Origin: Pseudomonadota bacterium
GTDB taxonomy: Bacteria > Pseudomonadota > Gammaproteobacteria > Burkholderiales > Burkholderiaceae_C
Assembly: GCA_023415035.1 (NCBI GenBank)
Contig: JAEZLX010000079.1
Span: 1 to 24,281, forward strand
Reading direction: 5' to 3'
DNA: 24,281 bases
Positions 6,649 to 15,021 of this stretch are shown here, one piece after another. The notes beneath the pieces were generated by a model that made no database searches, was not told where the DNA came from, and worked only from the letters and a program-made list of their open reading frames with translations. Made by a program: the position numbers and the translations under genes. Each line of letters opens with the position of its first letter. Position 1 is the stretch's first letter.

Positions 6649-7929
6649 TCAGTGGCGGGTCTCGCCCTCGCCCAGCACGACGTACTTCAGCGAGGTCAGC
6701 CCCTCCACCCCGACCGGTCCGCGGGCGTGGAACTTGTCGGTGCTGATGCCGATCTCGGCACCCAGCCCGTACTCGAAACCGTCAGCGAAGCGGGTACTCG
6801 CATTCACCATGACGCTCGCAGAATCGACCTCGCGCAGGAACCGCTGCGCGTGCACGTGGTCGGTGGTCAGGATGGCGTCGGTGTGGTGGCTGGAGTAGCG
6901 GTTGATGTGGGCGATGGCCTCGTCCACGCCGTCCACGACCTTGACACTGACGACGGGCGCCAGGTATTCCTCGCTCCAGTCCTGCTCGGTCGCGGCGATC
7001 ACCTTGGCGCCGGGCACGCCGGCCAGCATCGCCAGCGACTCGGGGCAGCCGCGCATCTCCACGCCCTTGGCTGCATAGACAGCGCCGATCCTGGGCAGGA
7101 ATTCGGCTGCCACGCCGCGCGCCACCAGCAGGCTTTCGGTGGCATTGCAGGGGCTGTATTTTTGTGTCTTGGCGTTGTCCGCCACCGTGACGGCCATGGC
7201 GATGTCGCAGGGGTCGTCCACATAGGTGTGGCAGTTGCCGTCCAAATGCTTGATCACCGGCACCTTGGCATCGCGGCTGATGCGCTCGATCAGCCCCCGG
7301 CCGCCGCGCGGGATGATCACATCCACGTACTGCGGCATGGCGATCAGGTGGCCGACGGCCTCGCGGTCGGTGGTCGGCACCAGTTGCACCGCATCGGCGG
7401 GCAAGCCGGCCTCGACCAGCGCGCGCTGCACCAGCGCCGCCAGCGCCCGGTTGGACTCGATGGCCTCGGAGCCACCGCGCAGGATGCAGGCGTTGCCGCT
7501 CTTGATCGAGAGGCTCGCTGCCTCGATGGTCACGTTCGGGCGGCTCTCGTAGATCATGCCGAACACGCCGATGGGCACGCGCATCTGGCCCACGCGGATG
7601 CCGCTGGGCATCTGCCGCATGCCCGAGATTTCGCCGATGATGTCCGGCATGGCCGCCAGTTGTTCGCAGCCCTGGGCGCAGGTTTCGATGACCTTCGGCG
7701 TGAGGCGCAGCCGGTCGATCATGGGCTCGGACAGGCCGCTGGCGCGGGCACGCTCAAGATCCCTGGCGTTTTCCGCCTCCAGCGACGCCACACTCGCGCG
7801 CAGCAACTCGGCCAGCAGCCGCAGGGCCTTGACCTTGGATGCAGCGCCGGCCTTGGCCATCAGCGCCGAGGCCACCTTGGCCTGCTGGCCCAGGGTGTTC
7901 ATGAGTTCGAGAGTGTTGGTCGCGTTCAT
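6649..7929 (-). CDS. proA: Glutamate-5-semialdehyde dehydrogenase (gamma-glutamyl phosphate reductase)
   Basis: It reduces gamma-glutamyl phosphate to glutamate semialdehyde with NADPH, the second step of proline synthesis. The 426 residues cover the complete family (about 415-425). The aldehyde dehydrogenase-like fold shows RVPIGVFGMIYESRPNVT (117-134), KSGNACILRGGSEA (143-156), IPRGG (206-210), HLDGNCHTYVD (228-238) and the catalytic cysteine Cys261 in DNAKTQKYSPCNATE (251-265). The C-terminal GLGAEIGISTDKFHARGPVG block is intact. creA lies 31 bases upstream on the same strand, so the two may share a message. In related genomes proA commonly follows holA; here more than 8 kb separates them. 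Confidence 0.96.
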   Translation of the reverse strand: MNATNTLELMNTLGQQAKVASALMAKAGAASKVKALRLLAELLRASVASLEAENARDLERARASGLSEPMIDRLRLTPKVIETCAQGCEQLAAMPDIIGEISGMRQMPSGIRVGQMRVPIGVFGMIYESRPNVTIEAASLSIKSGNACILRGGSEAIESNRALAALVQRALVEAGLPADAVQLVPTTDREAVGHLIAMPQYVDVIIPRGGRGLIERISRDAKVPVIKHLDGNCHTYVDDPCDIAMAVTVADNAKTQKYSPCNATESLLVARGVAAEFLPRIGAVYAAKGVEMRGCPESLAMLAGVPGAKVIAATEQDWSEEYLAPVVSVKVVDGVDEAIAHINRYSSHHTDAILTTDHVHAQRFLREVDSASVMVNASTRFADGFEYGLGAEIGISTDKFHARGPVGVEGLTSLKYVVLGEGETRH

Positions 7930-7960
7930 GGGGGGATTTTCTCACCTTCCCCGGCATCGT

Positions 7961-8437
7961 TCAGCGCAGGGGGATCGGCACGTTCCGGTCCACCGGCACC
8001 ACCGCCACCGAGTTCTGCGGCGAGCCCTCGATCAGGCGGTCGGAGTACGTCAGGTACACCAGCGAGTGGCGTTTCGCGTCAACCATCCGCACGATGCGCA
8101 GGCGCTTGAACACGAGGCTGGTGCGCTCGCTGAAGATCTCCTCCTGCTCACGGAGCGGTCTGGCGATCGTGATCGGGCCGACCTGGCGGCAGGCGATGGA
8201 CGCCTCCGATTTGTCTTCGGCCAGCCCGAACGCGCCCTTGATCCCGCCCGTCTTGGCACGCGAGATGTAGCAGGTCACCCCGCTGACACCCGGGTCGTCG
8301 TAGGCCTCGACCACGATCTTGTGGTCCGGGCCGATGAACTTGAACACCGTGTCGACCGAGCCGATCTCCTCGGCCAGGGCAGGCTGCCCCCCCAGGGCTG
8401 CACTCAGGAGAACGAGAAAACGGGCAAGGCATTTCAT
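7961..8437 (-). CDS. creA: CreA family periplasmic protein
   Basis: A 158-residue exported protein closely resembling E. coli CreA, whose molecular function is not established. An N-terminal signal peptide (about residues 1-22, ending PALA before EEIGSV) is followed by the family core EIGSVDTVFKFIGPDHKIVVEA, VTCYISRAKTGGIKGAFGLAED and RTSLVFKRLRIVRMVDAKR, ending near YSDRLIEGSPQNSVAVVPV. I chose ATG 8437 because signal length then equals that of E. coli; an in-frame ATG at 8452 (five residues longer) is nearly as likely, and neither has a good ribosome-binding site. Two cysteines (in VTCYI and IACRQ) could form a disulfide. The 80 to 95 bases upstream hold no further gene. Confidence 0.92.
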   Translation of the reverse strand: MKCLARFLVLLSAALGGQPALAEEIGSVDTVFKFIGPDHKIVVEAYDDPGVSGVTCYISRAKTGGIKGAFGLAEDKSEASIACRQVGPITIARPLREQEEIFSERTSLVFKRLRIVRMVDAKRHSLVYLTYSDRLIEGSPQNSVAVVPVDRNVPIPLR

Positions 8438-8532
8438 GGCGCGGATCTTCATGACAGCGAAAGGCGGGGCCGCGACTGACGCGGGCGACCCGCCCATTCT
8501 GCACGGCCAATGTCGATCTTGCGCGCCGTGCC

Positions 8533-9987
8533 TCAGAACGGGTAGTGCCGCGGCGTGGTCTGCACCGTGATCCATCGCAGGTCGGTGAACTCGGCGATGC
8601 CGGCCCGGCCACCGAAGCGGCCGTAACCGCTGCCCTTGACGCCGCCAAACGGCATCTGCGCCTCGTCGTGCACCGTCGGGCCATTGACGTGGCAGATGCC
8701 GCTGTCGATCTTGCGTGCCACGTTGAAAGCCCTCGCGATGTCGCGCCCGAACACGGCCGCCGACAGGCCATAGGCGTTGTCGTTGGCGCAGGCAACGGCC
8801 TCCTGCGTGTCCTTGACGCGCACCACGCATTTGACCGGGCCGAAGGTTTCCTCGCCATAGATGCGCATCTCGGGCGTCACATGGTCGAGCACGGTGGCCG
8901 GCATCAGGGTGCTGTCGGCCTTGCCGCCGCAGACCAGCTTGGCGCCCTTGGCGAGCGCATCGTCGATCAGTGCGTTGCCGTGCTCGACCGTGGCCGGTCC
9001 GGTGACCGAACCCAGCACCACCGGATCCGGCTTGCGCGGGTCGCCCAGCGGCAGCGAGCGAGCCTTGTCGGCGAAACGCCGCACGAACTCGTCGGCGACC
9101 TTCTGGTCGACGATGATCCGCTCGGTGCTCATGCAGATCTGGCCGCTGTTCATGAAGCAGCCGAAAGCTGCGGCATTGACGGCGTCGTCAAGGTCGGCGT
9201 CATCCAGCACCACCAGCGGCGCCTTGCCGCCGAGCTCCAGCACCACGGGCTTGAGGTACCTGGAGCAGGTGGCCGCGATGATCTTGCCCACCTTCGTGCT
9301 GCCGGTGAAATTCACGCGCCGCACGGCCGGGTGGGCCACCATGGCCTCGACCACGGCGCCGGCGTCGGCGGGCGCGTTCGTCACATAATTCACCACCCCG
9401 GCCGGGAAGCCCGCATCCTGCAGCGATTCGATGATCAGCGCATGGGTGCGCGGGCTGTTCTCGCTGCCCTTGAGGATGACGGTGTTGCCGCAGGCCAGCG
9501 GCGTGGCGATGGCACGCACGCCCAGGATGACCGGCGCGTTCCAGGGCGCGATGCCCAGCACCACGCCCGCAGGCTGACGCACGCCCATGGCCAGGCTGCC
9601 GGGCACGTCCGAGGGGATCACCTCGCCGGCGATCTGCGTGGTCAGTGCCGCCGCCTCGCGCAGCATCCCGGCCGCCAGGTGCACGTTGAAGCCGGCCCAC
9701 AACACCGTGGCACCGGTCTCGGCCGCCATGGCAGCAATGAAATCGGGCGTGCGCGCCTCCAGCGCGTCGGCGGCCTTGAGCAGCAGCAAACGGCGCTCGG
9801 TCGGGCCGGTGTCGCTCCAGGTCTTGAAGGCCTCGGCGGCAGCTTCGACCGCCAGCACCGCGTCGGTAGTCGTGGCCGCGGGCGCGCGCGTGGCAACACT
9901 GCCATCCAGCGGGTTGCGCCGCTCGAAGGTGGCACCGTTCTCGGCCGTCACTTTCAGGCCATTGATGAGCATGCTCAGATCGGACAT
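8533..9987 (-). CDS. NAD(P)-dependent aldehyde dehydrogenase, vanillin/salicylaldehyde dehydrogenase-like
   Basis: A complete 484-residue cytoplasmic member of the aldehyde dehydrogenase superfamily (PF00171), oxidising an aldehyde to its acid. Active-site features are APWN with Asn150, FTGS (227-230), ELGGK with general base Glu251, and catalytic Cys285 in SGQICMSTER. The C-terminal signature GICHVNGPTVHDEAQMPFGGVKGSGYGRFGG (in pieces, 430-460) and final RHYPF are characteristic, as I recall, of the salicylaldehyde/vanillin/benzaldehyde dehydrogenase branch. That subfamily call is from memory. It follows LivF by 46 bases with ribosome-binding site AAGGAGA and so ends the importer operon, suggesting that it acts on the imported compound or a derivative. 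The exact aldehyde is not known. Confidence 0.92.
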   Translation of the reverse strand: MSDLSMLINGLKVTAENGATFERRNPLDGSVATRAPAATTTDAVLAVEAAAEAFKTWSDTGPTERRLLLLKAADALEARTPDFIAAMAAETGATVLWAGFNVHLAAGMLREAAALTTQIAGEVIPSDVPGSLAMGVRQPAGVVLGIAPWNAPVILGVRAIATPLACGNTVILKGSENSPRTHALIIESLQDAGFPAGVVNYVTNAPADAGAVVEAMVAHPAVRRVNFTGSTKVGKIIAATCSRYLKPVVLELGGKAPLVVLDDADLDDAVNAAAFGCFMNSGQICMSTERIIVDQKVADEFVRRFADKARSLPLGDPRKPDPVVLGSVTGPATVEHGNALIDDALAKGAKLVCGGKADSTLMPATVLDHVTPEMRIYGEETFGPVKCVVRVKDTQEAVACANDNAYGLSAAVFGRDIARAFNVARKIDSGICHVNGPTVHDEAQMPFGGVKGSGYGRFGGRAGIAEFTDLRWITVQTTPRHYPF

Positions 9988-10033
9988 GGGTCTGGTCTCC
10001 TTGGGTTCAGCTTCGACGTATTCGGAAACAGGG

Positions 10034-10798
10034 TCATGGACGGGCCGGTGGTCCGCCCGCGCCCAGATAGGCCTCCCGCACCACGCTGGAACGGGCCATG
10101 AGCTTCGCCGACCCGCTGGCCACCAGCGCGCCGCGTTCCATCACGTAGGCGCGGTCGGCCACCGCCAGCGCCTTCTTCACGTTCTGCTCGACCATCAGCA
10201 CGGTCGTGCCGGCATCCGCAATGCGACGCGCTATGCCCAGCAGCTCGTCCACCATGCGCGGCGCCAGTCCCAGCGAGGGCTCGTCGAGCATGAGCAGGCG
10301 CGGCGCGCTCATCATCGCGCGCGCCACCGCCACCATCTGCTGCTCGCCGCCGCTCATGGTGCCGGCGAGCTGGTGCGCGCGGTCACGCAGCTTCGGGAAA
10401 TCGTTGAAGGCCTGCTCCAGCCGACGCGCGCGCTCGACCTTGTTCACGAGCCAGCCACCCAGCTCCAGGTTTTCGTGCACCGTCATCTGCGGAAACAGCT
10501 GGCGGCCCTCGGCCACCAGCGCCACGCCGGCACGCACGATCTGGTCGGTCTTGCGGGGCAGCGGAATGCCGTCAAGCAGCACCTCGCCCTCACGGCCGAT
10601 CAGCCCGTTGAGGGCCTTGAGCAGCGTGGTCTTGCCCGCACCGTTGGGGCCAAGCACCACCGTCAGCCCGGGCCGCACCTCCATGCCCAGATCGCGCAGC
10701 ACCAGGAAGGCCCCGTAGCCAGCCGAAAGGCCTCGCACCCGCAGGTGCGCCTGCCGGCTGCCACCCAGCACGAAGGGCGTATCGGTGTACCACATCAT
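10034..10798 (-). CDS. livF: Branched-chain-type ABC transporter ATP-binding protein LivF
   Basis: One of the two ATPases of a hydrophobic amino acid/aromatic uptake (HAAT) importer, 254 residues. It has Walker A GPNGAGKT (50-57), signature SGGEQQM (149-155), Walker B LLMLDEPSLGLAP (168-180) and the LivF-type switch VEQNVKKAL (203-211). The N-terminus carries about 15 residues more than a typical LivF before the first strand. ATG 10798 is preferred over ATG 10795 because it lies 6 bases after a purine-rich GGGGGAGGG site; this start overlaps the LivG stop by 4 bases (ATGA). All catalytic motifs are intact. Confidence 0.94.
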   Translation of the reverse strand: MMWYTDTPFVLGGSRQAHLRVRGLSAGYGAFLVLRDLGMEVRPGLTVVLGPNGAGKTTLLKALNGLIGREGEVLLDGIPLPRKTDQIVRAGVALVAEGRQLFPQMTVHENLELGGWLVNKVERARRLEQAFNDFPKLRDRAHQLAGTMSGGEQQMVAVARAMMSAPRLLMLDEPSLGLAPRMVDELLGIARRIADAGTTVLMVEQNVKKALAVADRAYVMERGALVASGSAKLMARSSVVREAYLGAGGPPARP

Positions 10799-11598
10799 GC
10801 GGTGCCCTCCCCCACCATTTCGTCTCCCAGGTAGGCCTCGATCACCTCCGGATGCCGCACCACGGCCGAGGGTGAGTCATCGGCAATCTTGCGGCCCTGG
10901 TGCAGCACGATCACCCGCTCGACATGCCGCAGCAGCGTCGTCACCGCGTGCTCGATCCACACCACCGTCAGGCCCAGTTCGTCGCGCAGACGCCGCACCA
11001 GTTGCGCCATCGACTCGACTTCGGCTTCGGTCAGCCCTGCCGCCACCTCGTCGAGCAGCAGCATGCGCGGCCGTGTGGCCAGCGCCATGCCGATCTCCAG
11101 CAGGCGTTGCTGCGACGGGGTGATGGCCGCCGCCGGCAGGTCCGCCTGCGCCGACAGGCCGATCAGCGCCAGGATCCCGTCGCTGTCGCGCAGTGCGGAC
11201 GGAATGGCACCGTGCCGGCGCCGGCCGGCAAATTTCAGCCCAAAGCCGACGTTGTCGCGCACGCTCATCTCGCCGAACACGCGCGGCGTCTGGAACGTGC
11301 GCGCCAGACCGCTGGCCGCGAAATGGTGGGGCGCGCGACCACCCAGGTCACGACCGCCCACAACCAGGCGACCACCGGTGGGCCGGATCACGCCGGAAAT
11401 CGCGTTGAAGAAGGTCGTCTTGCCGGCGCCATTGGGGCCGATGATGCCCACCAGTTCGCCCGTCATGAACACCGCATCCACGGCATCCACCGCCGTGAGG
11501 CCACCGAAGCGGACTGTGATGCCTTCGGCCTGCAACAGGGGCTTGCTTTCCGTCACGGCAGCCCGTCCGGCTGAAGAGATGCTTCGATCAGAAATCAT
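10795..11598 (-). CDS. livG: Branched-chain-type ABC transporter ATP-binding protein LivG
   Basis: The second ATPase of the importer, 267 residues from ATG 11598. That start is preceded by GGGAG at 7 bases and overlaps the LivM end by 11 bases; a GTG at 11556 is an alternative. Walker A is GPNGAGKT (54-61), the Q-loop TFQTPRVFG (101-109), and the LivG-type switch VWIEHAV (213-219). The signature region reads ITPSQQRLLEIG (159-170) instead of the usual LSxGQ form, and Walker B reads LLLDEVAAGLT (180-190) with Val after the catalytic Glu184 rather than Pro. These changes appear coherent rather than decayed and may mark a subfamily of LivG in aromatic-compound importers. Confidence 0.93.
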   Translation of the reverse strand: MISDRSISSAGRAAVTESKPLLQAEGITVRFGGLTAVDAVDAVFMTGELVGIIGPNGAGKTTFFNAISGVIRPTGGRLVVGGRDLGGRAPHHFAASGLARTFQTPRVFGEMSVRDNVGFGLKFAGRRRHGAIPSALRDSDGILALIGLSAQADLPAAAITPSQQRLLEIGMALATRPRMLLLDEVAAGLTEAEVESMAQLVRRLRDELGLTVVWIEHAVTTLLRHVERVIVLHQGRKIADDSPSAVVRHPEVIEAYLGDEMVGEGTA

Positions 11599-12643
11599 GG
11601 CGACGCTCCCGCTCCAGACGCTGCTCCGCTTCGCGTTGCGCGGCGCGGCTGCCGGGCCAGGCCCGCAGGTCGCCCCAGGTCCGGCGCATCGATACCCACC
11701 ACCCGCGGAAGGTGTCCGGCCGCAGCGAGGCCAGGCCACCGGGCAGGTACAGCACTGACAGGATCAGCAACACGCCCAGTGCCATCATGTAGATCTGCGG
11801 CACCTGCAAGCGCAGCGTCTCGGCCAGCACGCTGAACACGATGGCGGCGATCAGCGGCCCCCACAGCGTCGTCGCGCCGCCGATCAGCGCGATCAGCACT
11901 GTCTGGAACCCGATGAAGGGATTGAACACCGTGTGCGGATCGATGTAGGTCCAGCGCACGCTCATGGCCGCGCCCACGGCTCCGGCAATCGCCGCCGTCA
12001 GCGCGAAGCCGGCGATTTTCACCACGCGCGTGTTCACGCCCAGGGTCTGCGCTCGCTGCTCGTCGGCACCGATGCCGGCCATGGCCAGACCGAAGCGGGT
12101 GCGCCGGATGCCCATCGACAATGCCAGCGCGGCCACGGCAATCACCAGCACCGTGAGGTAGACCGTCCGGTCCTCCGGCACCACGACCAGCACCCGGCCC
12201 ACGGTGCCTGTCACGCTCTTCTCGAAGTAGCTCACCGCGTGGCGGATCAGCTCCGTCATGCCGAAGGTCAGCACCGCGAAGTAGGTGCCGCGCAGATGCA
12301 GCACCGCCGCCCCCATGATCGCGGCCACGACGGCCGCCAGCAGTGCCGCCAGCCCGATCACCGGCGTCCACGGCAGGCTTTCCAGCAGCACCGCGCTGGT
12401 ATAGGCGCCGATACCGAAGAAGGCCGATGTCGCCAGCGACAGGTAACGCGTGACGCCGCAGAACATCGCCCAGCTCGACGAGAGGGCGATGTACATCAGG
12501 CAGGTGAGCGCCATCGAGACCACGAACTCGCTGCCCAGCCCCGGAATCGCCAGCGCCCAGCCCGCGACCGCCAGCAGCACCAGCATATCGCGCACGAGGA
12601 TCTGCCCCTGTCCCATCGTGGATGGGCTTGCTTTGCCGCTCAT
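11588..12643 (-). CDS. livM: Branched-chain-type ABC transporter permease LivM
   Basis: An inner-membrane permease of 351 residues with about nine or ten hydrophobic segments, forming the channel with LivH. Family landmarks include LSLATSAFFGIGAYTSAVL, LRGTYFAVLTFGMTELIR, TRFGLAMAGIGADEQRAQTLGVN and IGGATTLWGPLIAA. The C-terminus carries a charged cytoplasmic tail of about 45 residues (RRTWGDLRAWPG... to RRHDF) that is longer and more basic than usual. The start ATG 12643 overlaps the LivH stop by 4 bases (ATGA) and has a very strong ribosome-binding site (GGGGAGGAAGG). Longer upstream in-frame starts would run deep into livH and are rejected. Confidence 0.93.
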   Translation of the reverse strand: MSGKASPSTMGQGQILVRDMLVLLAVAGWALAIPGLGSEFVVSMALTCLMYIALSSSWAMFCGVTRYLSLATSAFFGIGAYTSAVLLESLPWTPVIGLAALLAAVVAAIMGAAVLHLRGTYFAVLTFGMTELIRHAVSYFEKSVTGTVGRVLVVVPEDRTVYLTVLVIAVAALALSMGIRRTRFGLAMAGIGADEQRAQTLGVNTRVVKIAGFALTAAIAGAVGAAMSVRWTYIDPHTVFNPFIGFQTVLIALIGGATTLWGPLIAAIVFSVLAETLRLQVPQIYMMALGVLLILSVLYLPGGLASLRPDTFRGWWVSMRRTWGDLRAWPGSRAAQREAEQRLERERRHDF

Positions 12644-13542
12644 GCCTTCCTCCCCTTGCGCGCGAACAGCCCCTCGGGCCTGAACAGCAGGACGCCGATG
12701 AACACCACATAGCTCAGCAGCGCCTTGAGCGACGGATTGGTGAAATGCATGCCGATGGCCTCGACCACACCGAGCATCAGCCCGCCCGCCAGCGCGCCGC
12801 CCATGCTGCCGAAACCGCCGAGGGTGATGACGATGAGCGCCGTCACGGTGTACGGTTCGCCCATGGAAGGGCTGATGGTGTAGGACATCGACAGCAAACA
12901 ACCCGCTACGCCCGAGAGCCCGAGCCCGACGCCGAACATCAGCGGATGCAAACGGCGCGTGTCGATGCCCACCAGTTGCGCTCCCGTGGGCGACTGCATC
13001 AGCGCGCGCACCGCCTTGCCCCACAGCGTCATGCGCAGCAGCACGATCAGCGCGCCGGCGAACAGCAGCGCCAGCACGAACACCAGCAGCTTGTTGCCCG
13101 CGAACTGGGCCGATCCACCCGGCAGGGGAATCACCACCGGATCGGTCAGGTAGTCGTATCCGCGCAGATCGCCGCCCCAGATGGACGACACCACGTTCTG
13201 CACGAGGAACATCAGGCCGAAGGCCACCATCAGGCCGCGCGCCTCGAACACGTCCAGGTTCGGCGAGGTCTCGGTCAGGTGGCGGAAGCACAGCCGGTGC
13301 ACCGCCAGGCCAATGGCCAGCAGCACCGCAAACGACACCGGGATCATCAGCAGCGGCGAGACACCGAACTGCGTCTGCGCCATCCAGGTCAGGAACGCGC
13401 CGACCATGAGGAACTCGCCATGCGCGATGTTCAGGATGCGCATCAGGCCGTACTGCAGGTTCAGCCCCAGCGCCACCAGCGCATAGATGCCGCCGGTGAT
13501 CAGGCCGGAGGCAACGAGTTCAAGCCAGGCAGGAAATGACAT
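12640..13542 (-). CDS. livH: Branched-chain-type ABC transporter permease LivH
   Basis: The partner permease, 300 residues with about eight hydrophobic segments. It shows the LivH signature GGIYALVALGLNLQYGLMRILNIAHGEFLMVGAF (in pieces, 17-50) and the later block IVITLGGFGSMGGALAGGLMLGVVEAIG. ATG 13542 (MSFPAWLEL) gives a family-typical N-terminus; the ribosome-binding site is weak, in contrast to the strong sites of the binding protein and LivM. Together with the hairpins between it and the binding-protein gene, this fits lower expression of the membrane part than of the binding protein. It is second in the operon, 138 bases after the binding-protein stop. Confidence 0.93.
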   Translation of the reverse strand: MSFPAWLELVASGLITGGIYALVALGLNLQYGLMRILNIAHGEFLMVGAFLTWMAQTQFGVSPLLMIPVSFAVLLAIGLAVHRLCFRHLTETSPNLDVFEARGLMVAFGLMFLVQNVVSSIWGGDLRGYDYLTDPVVIPLPGGSAQFAGNKLLVFVLALLFAGALIVLLRMTLWGKAVRALMQSPTGAQLVGIDTRRLHPLMFGVGLGLSGVAGCLLSMSYTISPSMGEPYTVTALIVITLGGFGSMGGALAGGLMLGVVEAIGMHFTNPSLKALLSYVVFIGVLLFRPEGLFARKGRKA

Positions 13543-13590
13543 ACAAAGAAAAGACGAACACGGGAAAGCGGTACGGGCGTGGCGGCACAT

Positions 13591-13651
13591 CGGCCCGCCC
13601 GCGCGGGCCGCCACAGGCGGCAGGGCACGCGGGTCCGGCCATCCGGACCCG
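13591..13651 (-). promoter_or_regulatory. Tandem GC-rich hairpins between binding-protein gene and livH
   Basis: Two perfect stem-loops lie in the 138-base gap. The first on the transcript is 13651-13630, a 9-base-pair stem (GGGTCCGG/CCGGACCC plus one pair) with a 4-base loop. The second is 13610-13591, an 8-base-pair stem (CGGCCCGC/GCGGGCCG) with a 4-base loop. An alternative pairing GTGGCGG (13579-13585) with CCGCCAC (13608-13614) competes with the second. No T-tract follows, so full termination is unlikely. They may stabilise the binding-protein message or attenuate reading into livH. No gene is seen in 13543-13680. Confidence 0.5.
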
Positions 13652-13680
13652 GGCCTCTCAAACCGCCACCGGACAGGGGA

Positions 13681-14877
13681 TCATTTCCAGGCCGGCTTGG
13701 CCGGGTTGAGCGCGGCCGTCGCGATCTGCCTGGGCCAGACCACCTCGAACTCGCCGTTCTGCCACTGGCCCACCGAGCCGGGCGTGCCGACGTTTTCGCT
13801 GCCATCGAAGCGGATGTCGCCGATAATGGTCTTGTGGGTGTTGCCCGCCACGTAGTCGCGGATCGCCTTGCGGTCCAGCCCCACCTGCTTCACCGCATGG
13901 GTCAGGATTTCAAGACCGGCCCAGCAGGCACCGCTGGCCCAGCGGTCGGGTTCCTTCTTCTGGCTGGCCACATGGGCATCGAAATAGGCCTTGGCACCCG
14001 CGCTGGTCTTGCTGTTCCATGAGCCCATGCCCAACACGCCCTCGGCGCCCTCGGCCGTGATCACGTTTCTGTACAGTTGGAACGCGGTGCCCACCGACAC
14101 ATAGAAAAATTTCGGGTTGAAGCCGATCTCCTTGGCCTGGCGGCTGGCCAGGATGGTGTCGGGCGGATAGGTGAAGCCAACGAACGCATCGGGATTCTTG
14201 TCCTTCATGGAGCGCAGCACCGGCGACAGGTCCTTGACGCCACCGGGGTAGCTCTTGTCCTCGACCAGGGTGATGCCCGTGCCCTGCAGCGCGACCTTGA
14301 AGGCGGCGTAATTCTCCAGACCGAACAGGTCGTCCACGTAGATCAGCGCCACGGTCTTGACGCCGTTGGCCTTGAACATGTCCACCAGCGCATTGCACAT
14401 CGCGCGCGGCTGCTGCAGCAGCGAGAAGAAATAGGGCAGCCGCATGTCGATCAGCTTGTGCGACAGCGCCGTCGGGGCCAGGAAGGGATAGCCCAGACGG
14501 TTGGCCAGCGGTGCCACGGCGAAGTTCGCGTTGCTCCCCCAGGGCGGCAGCACGAGATCGACCTTGTCGGTGGCCATGAGCTTCTGGTAGGTGCGCACGC
14601 AGGTTTCGACGTCGCTGCGGTCATCGGAGCTGATCAGCTCGATCTTGCGGCGCACGCCCTTGACATCAAGCCCGCCCGCGGCGTTCTGCTGCTCCGCCCA
14701 CAGCAGGTAGTTGGGCTCCTGGCTGGTCTGCGCGCCGCCCGTCCAGGGGCCGGTACGCGCCATGGCGTAGCCGATGCGGACCGGCGCCGACTGCGCCAGC
14801 AGCTGGGGGGCAACCGACATTGCGCCGACGGTCGCGGCGGCCCCCTTGATGATGAGGCGGCGGGTGGACTGAACCAT
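13681..14877 (-). CDS. Branched-chain-type ABC transporter substrate-binding protein
   Basis: A 398-residue periplasmic binding protein (type I fold, Peripla_BP_6/LivJ-like). The N-terminus STRRLIIKG (4-12) followed by a weakly hydrophobic stretch to QLLA resembles a twin-arginine signal, so export may use the Tat route. The mature part begins APVRIGYAMARTGPWTGGA, typical of LivJ-like proteins, and includes SSDDRSDVETCVRTYQKLM and FVGFTYPPDTILASRQAKE. The start ATG 14877 has a good AGAGGAGA site. It is first in the importer operon and divergent from the AraC-type regulator. Relatives bind amino acids, amides, urea or aromatic acids; the dehydrogenase and regulator in this operon favour an aromatic ligand, but this is inference. 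Confidence 0.93.
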   Translation of the reverse strand: MVQSTRRLIIKGAAATVGAMSVAPQLLAQSAPVRIGYAMARTGPWTGGAQTSQEPNYLLWAEQQNAAGGLDVKGVRRKIELISSDDRSDVETCVRTYQKLMATDKVDLVLPPWGSNANFAVAPLANRLGYPFLAPTALSHKLIDMRLPYFFSLLQQPRAMCNALVDMFKANGVKTVALIYVDDLFGLENYAAFKVALQGTGITLVEDKSYPGGVKDLSPVLRSMKDKNPDAFVGFTYPPDTILASRQAKEIGFNPKFFYVSVGTAFQLYRNVITAEGAEGVLGMGSWNSKTSAGAKAYFDAHVASQKKEPDRWASGACWAGLEILTHAVKQVGLDRKAIRDYVAGNTHKTIIGDIRFDGSENVGTPGSVGQWQNGEFEVVWPRQIATAALNPAKPAWK

Positions 14878-14912
14878 GGTATGTCTCCTCTGGTAGGTAT
14901 GCGAACGCGCCC

Positions 14913-14942
14913 ATGTTAGGCAGCCCGTGCACGGCTGCTTGA
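14913..14942 (-). promoter_or_regulatory. Candidate activator-dependent promoter of the importer operon
   Basis: On the - strand TAACAT (14918-14913) is a plausible -10 box, placing the transcription start near 14906 and giving a leader of about 30 bases before the binding-protein ATG. The -35 position is poor (around TCAAGC) and is covered by the nearest copy of the 22-base repeat. This is the arrangement expected for a promoter that depends on an AraC/XylS-type activator. Predicted by eye only. Confidence 0.35.
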
Positions 14943-14975
14943 CCCATAGTGCAACAGGATTTGACGGATCGTGCA
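14927..14975. promoter_or_regulatory. Three GTGCA boxes at 22-base spacing: candidate AraC/XylS-family operator
   Basis: GTGCA occurs at 14927, 14949 and 14971, each exactly 22 bases apart, about two helical turns. The first two extend to GTGCA-N7-TTGA (14927-14942 and 14949-14964); the third lacks TTGA. The first copy lies in a palindromic setting (CCGTGCACGG, 14925-14934). Direct half-sites with about 21-22 base spacing next to a -35 region are typical of AraC/XylS-family activators. The regulator encoded next door is the obvious candidate to bind them. Confidence 0.5.
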
Positions 14976-15021
14976 CACCGGCGAGGGTTTTCCCCAAGTC
15001 CCCCGAAATGGCGCCAACCGG

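Noticed and set aside
8481..8494. GCGGG/CCCGC hairpin between the aldehyde dehydrogenase gene and creA as a terminator
   Set aside because: A 5-base-pair stem without a T-tract is expected by chance at this GC content.
11599..11739. Upstream extension of livG to 11739
   Set aside because: The extra residues overlap livM and do not resemble LivG; ATG 11598 has a suitable GGGAG site.
11588..13291. Long upstream extension of livM to 13291
   Set aside because: The added N-terminal 216 residues lie within livH in another frame and are low-complexity Arg/Gly/Ala sequence. ATG 12643 has a strong ribosome-binding site and a family-typical N-terminus.
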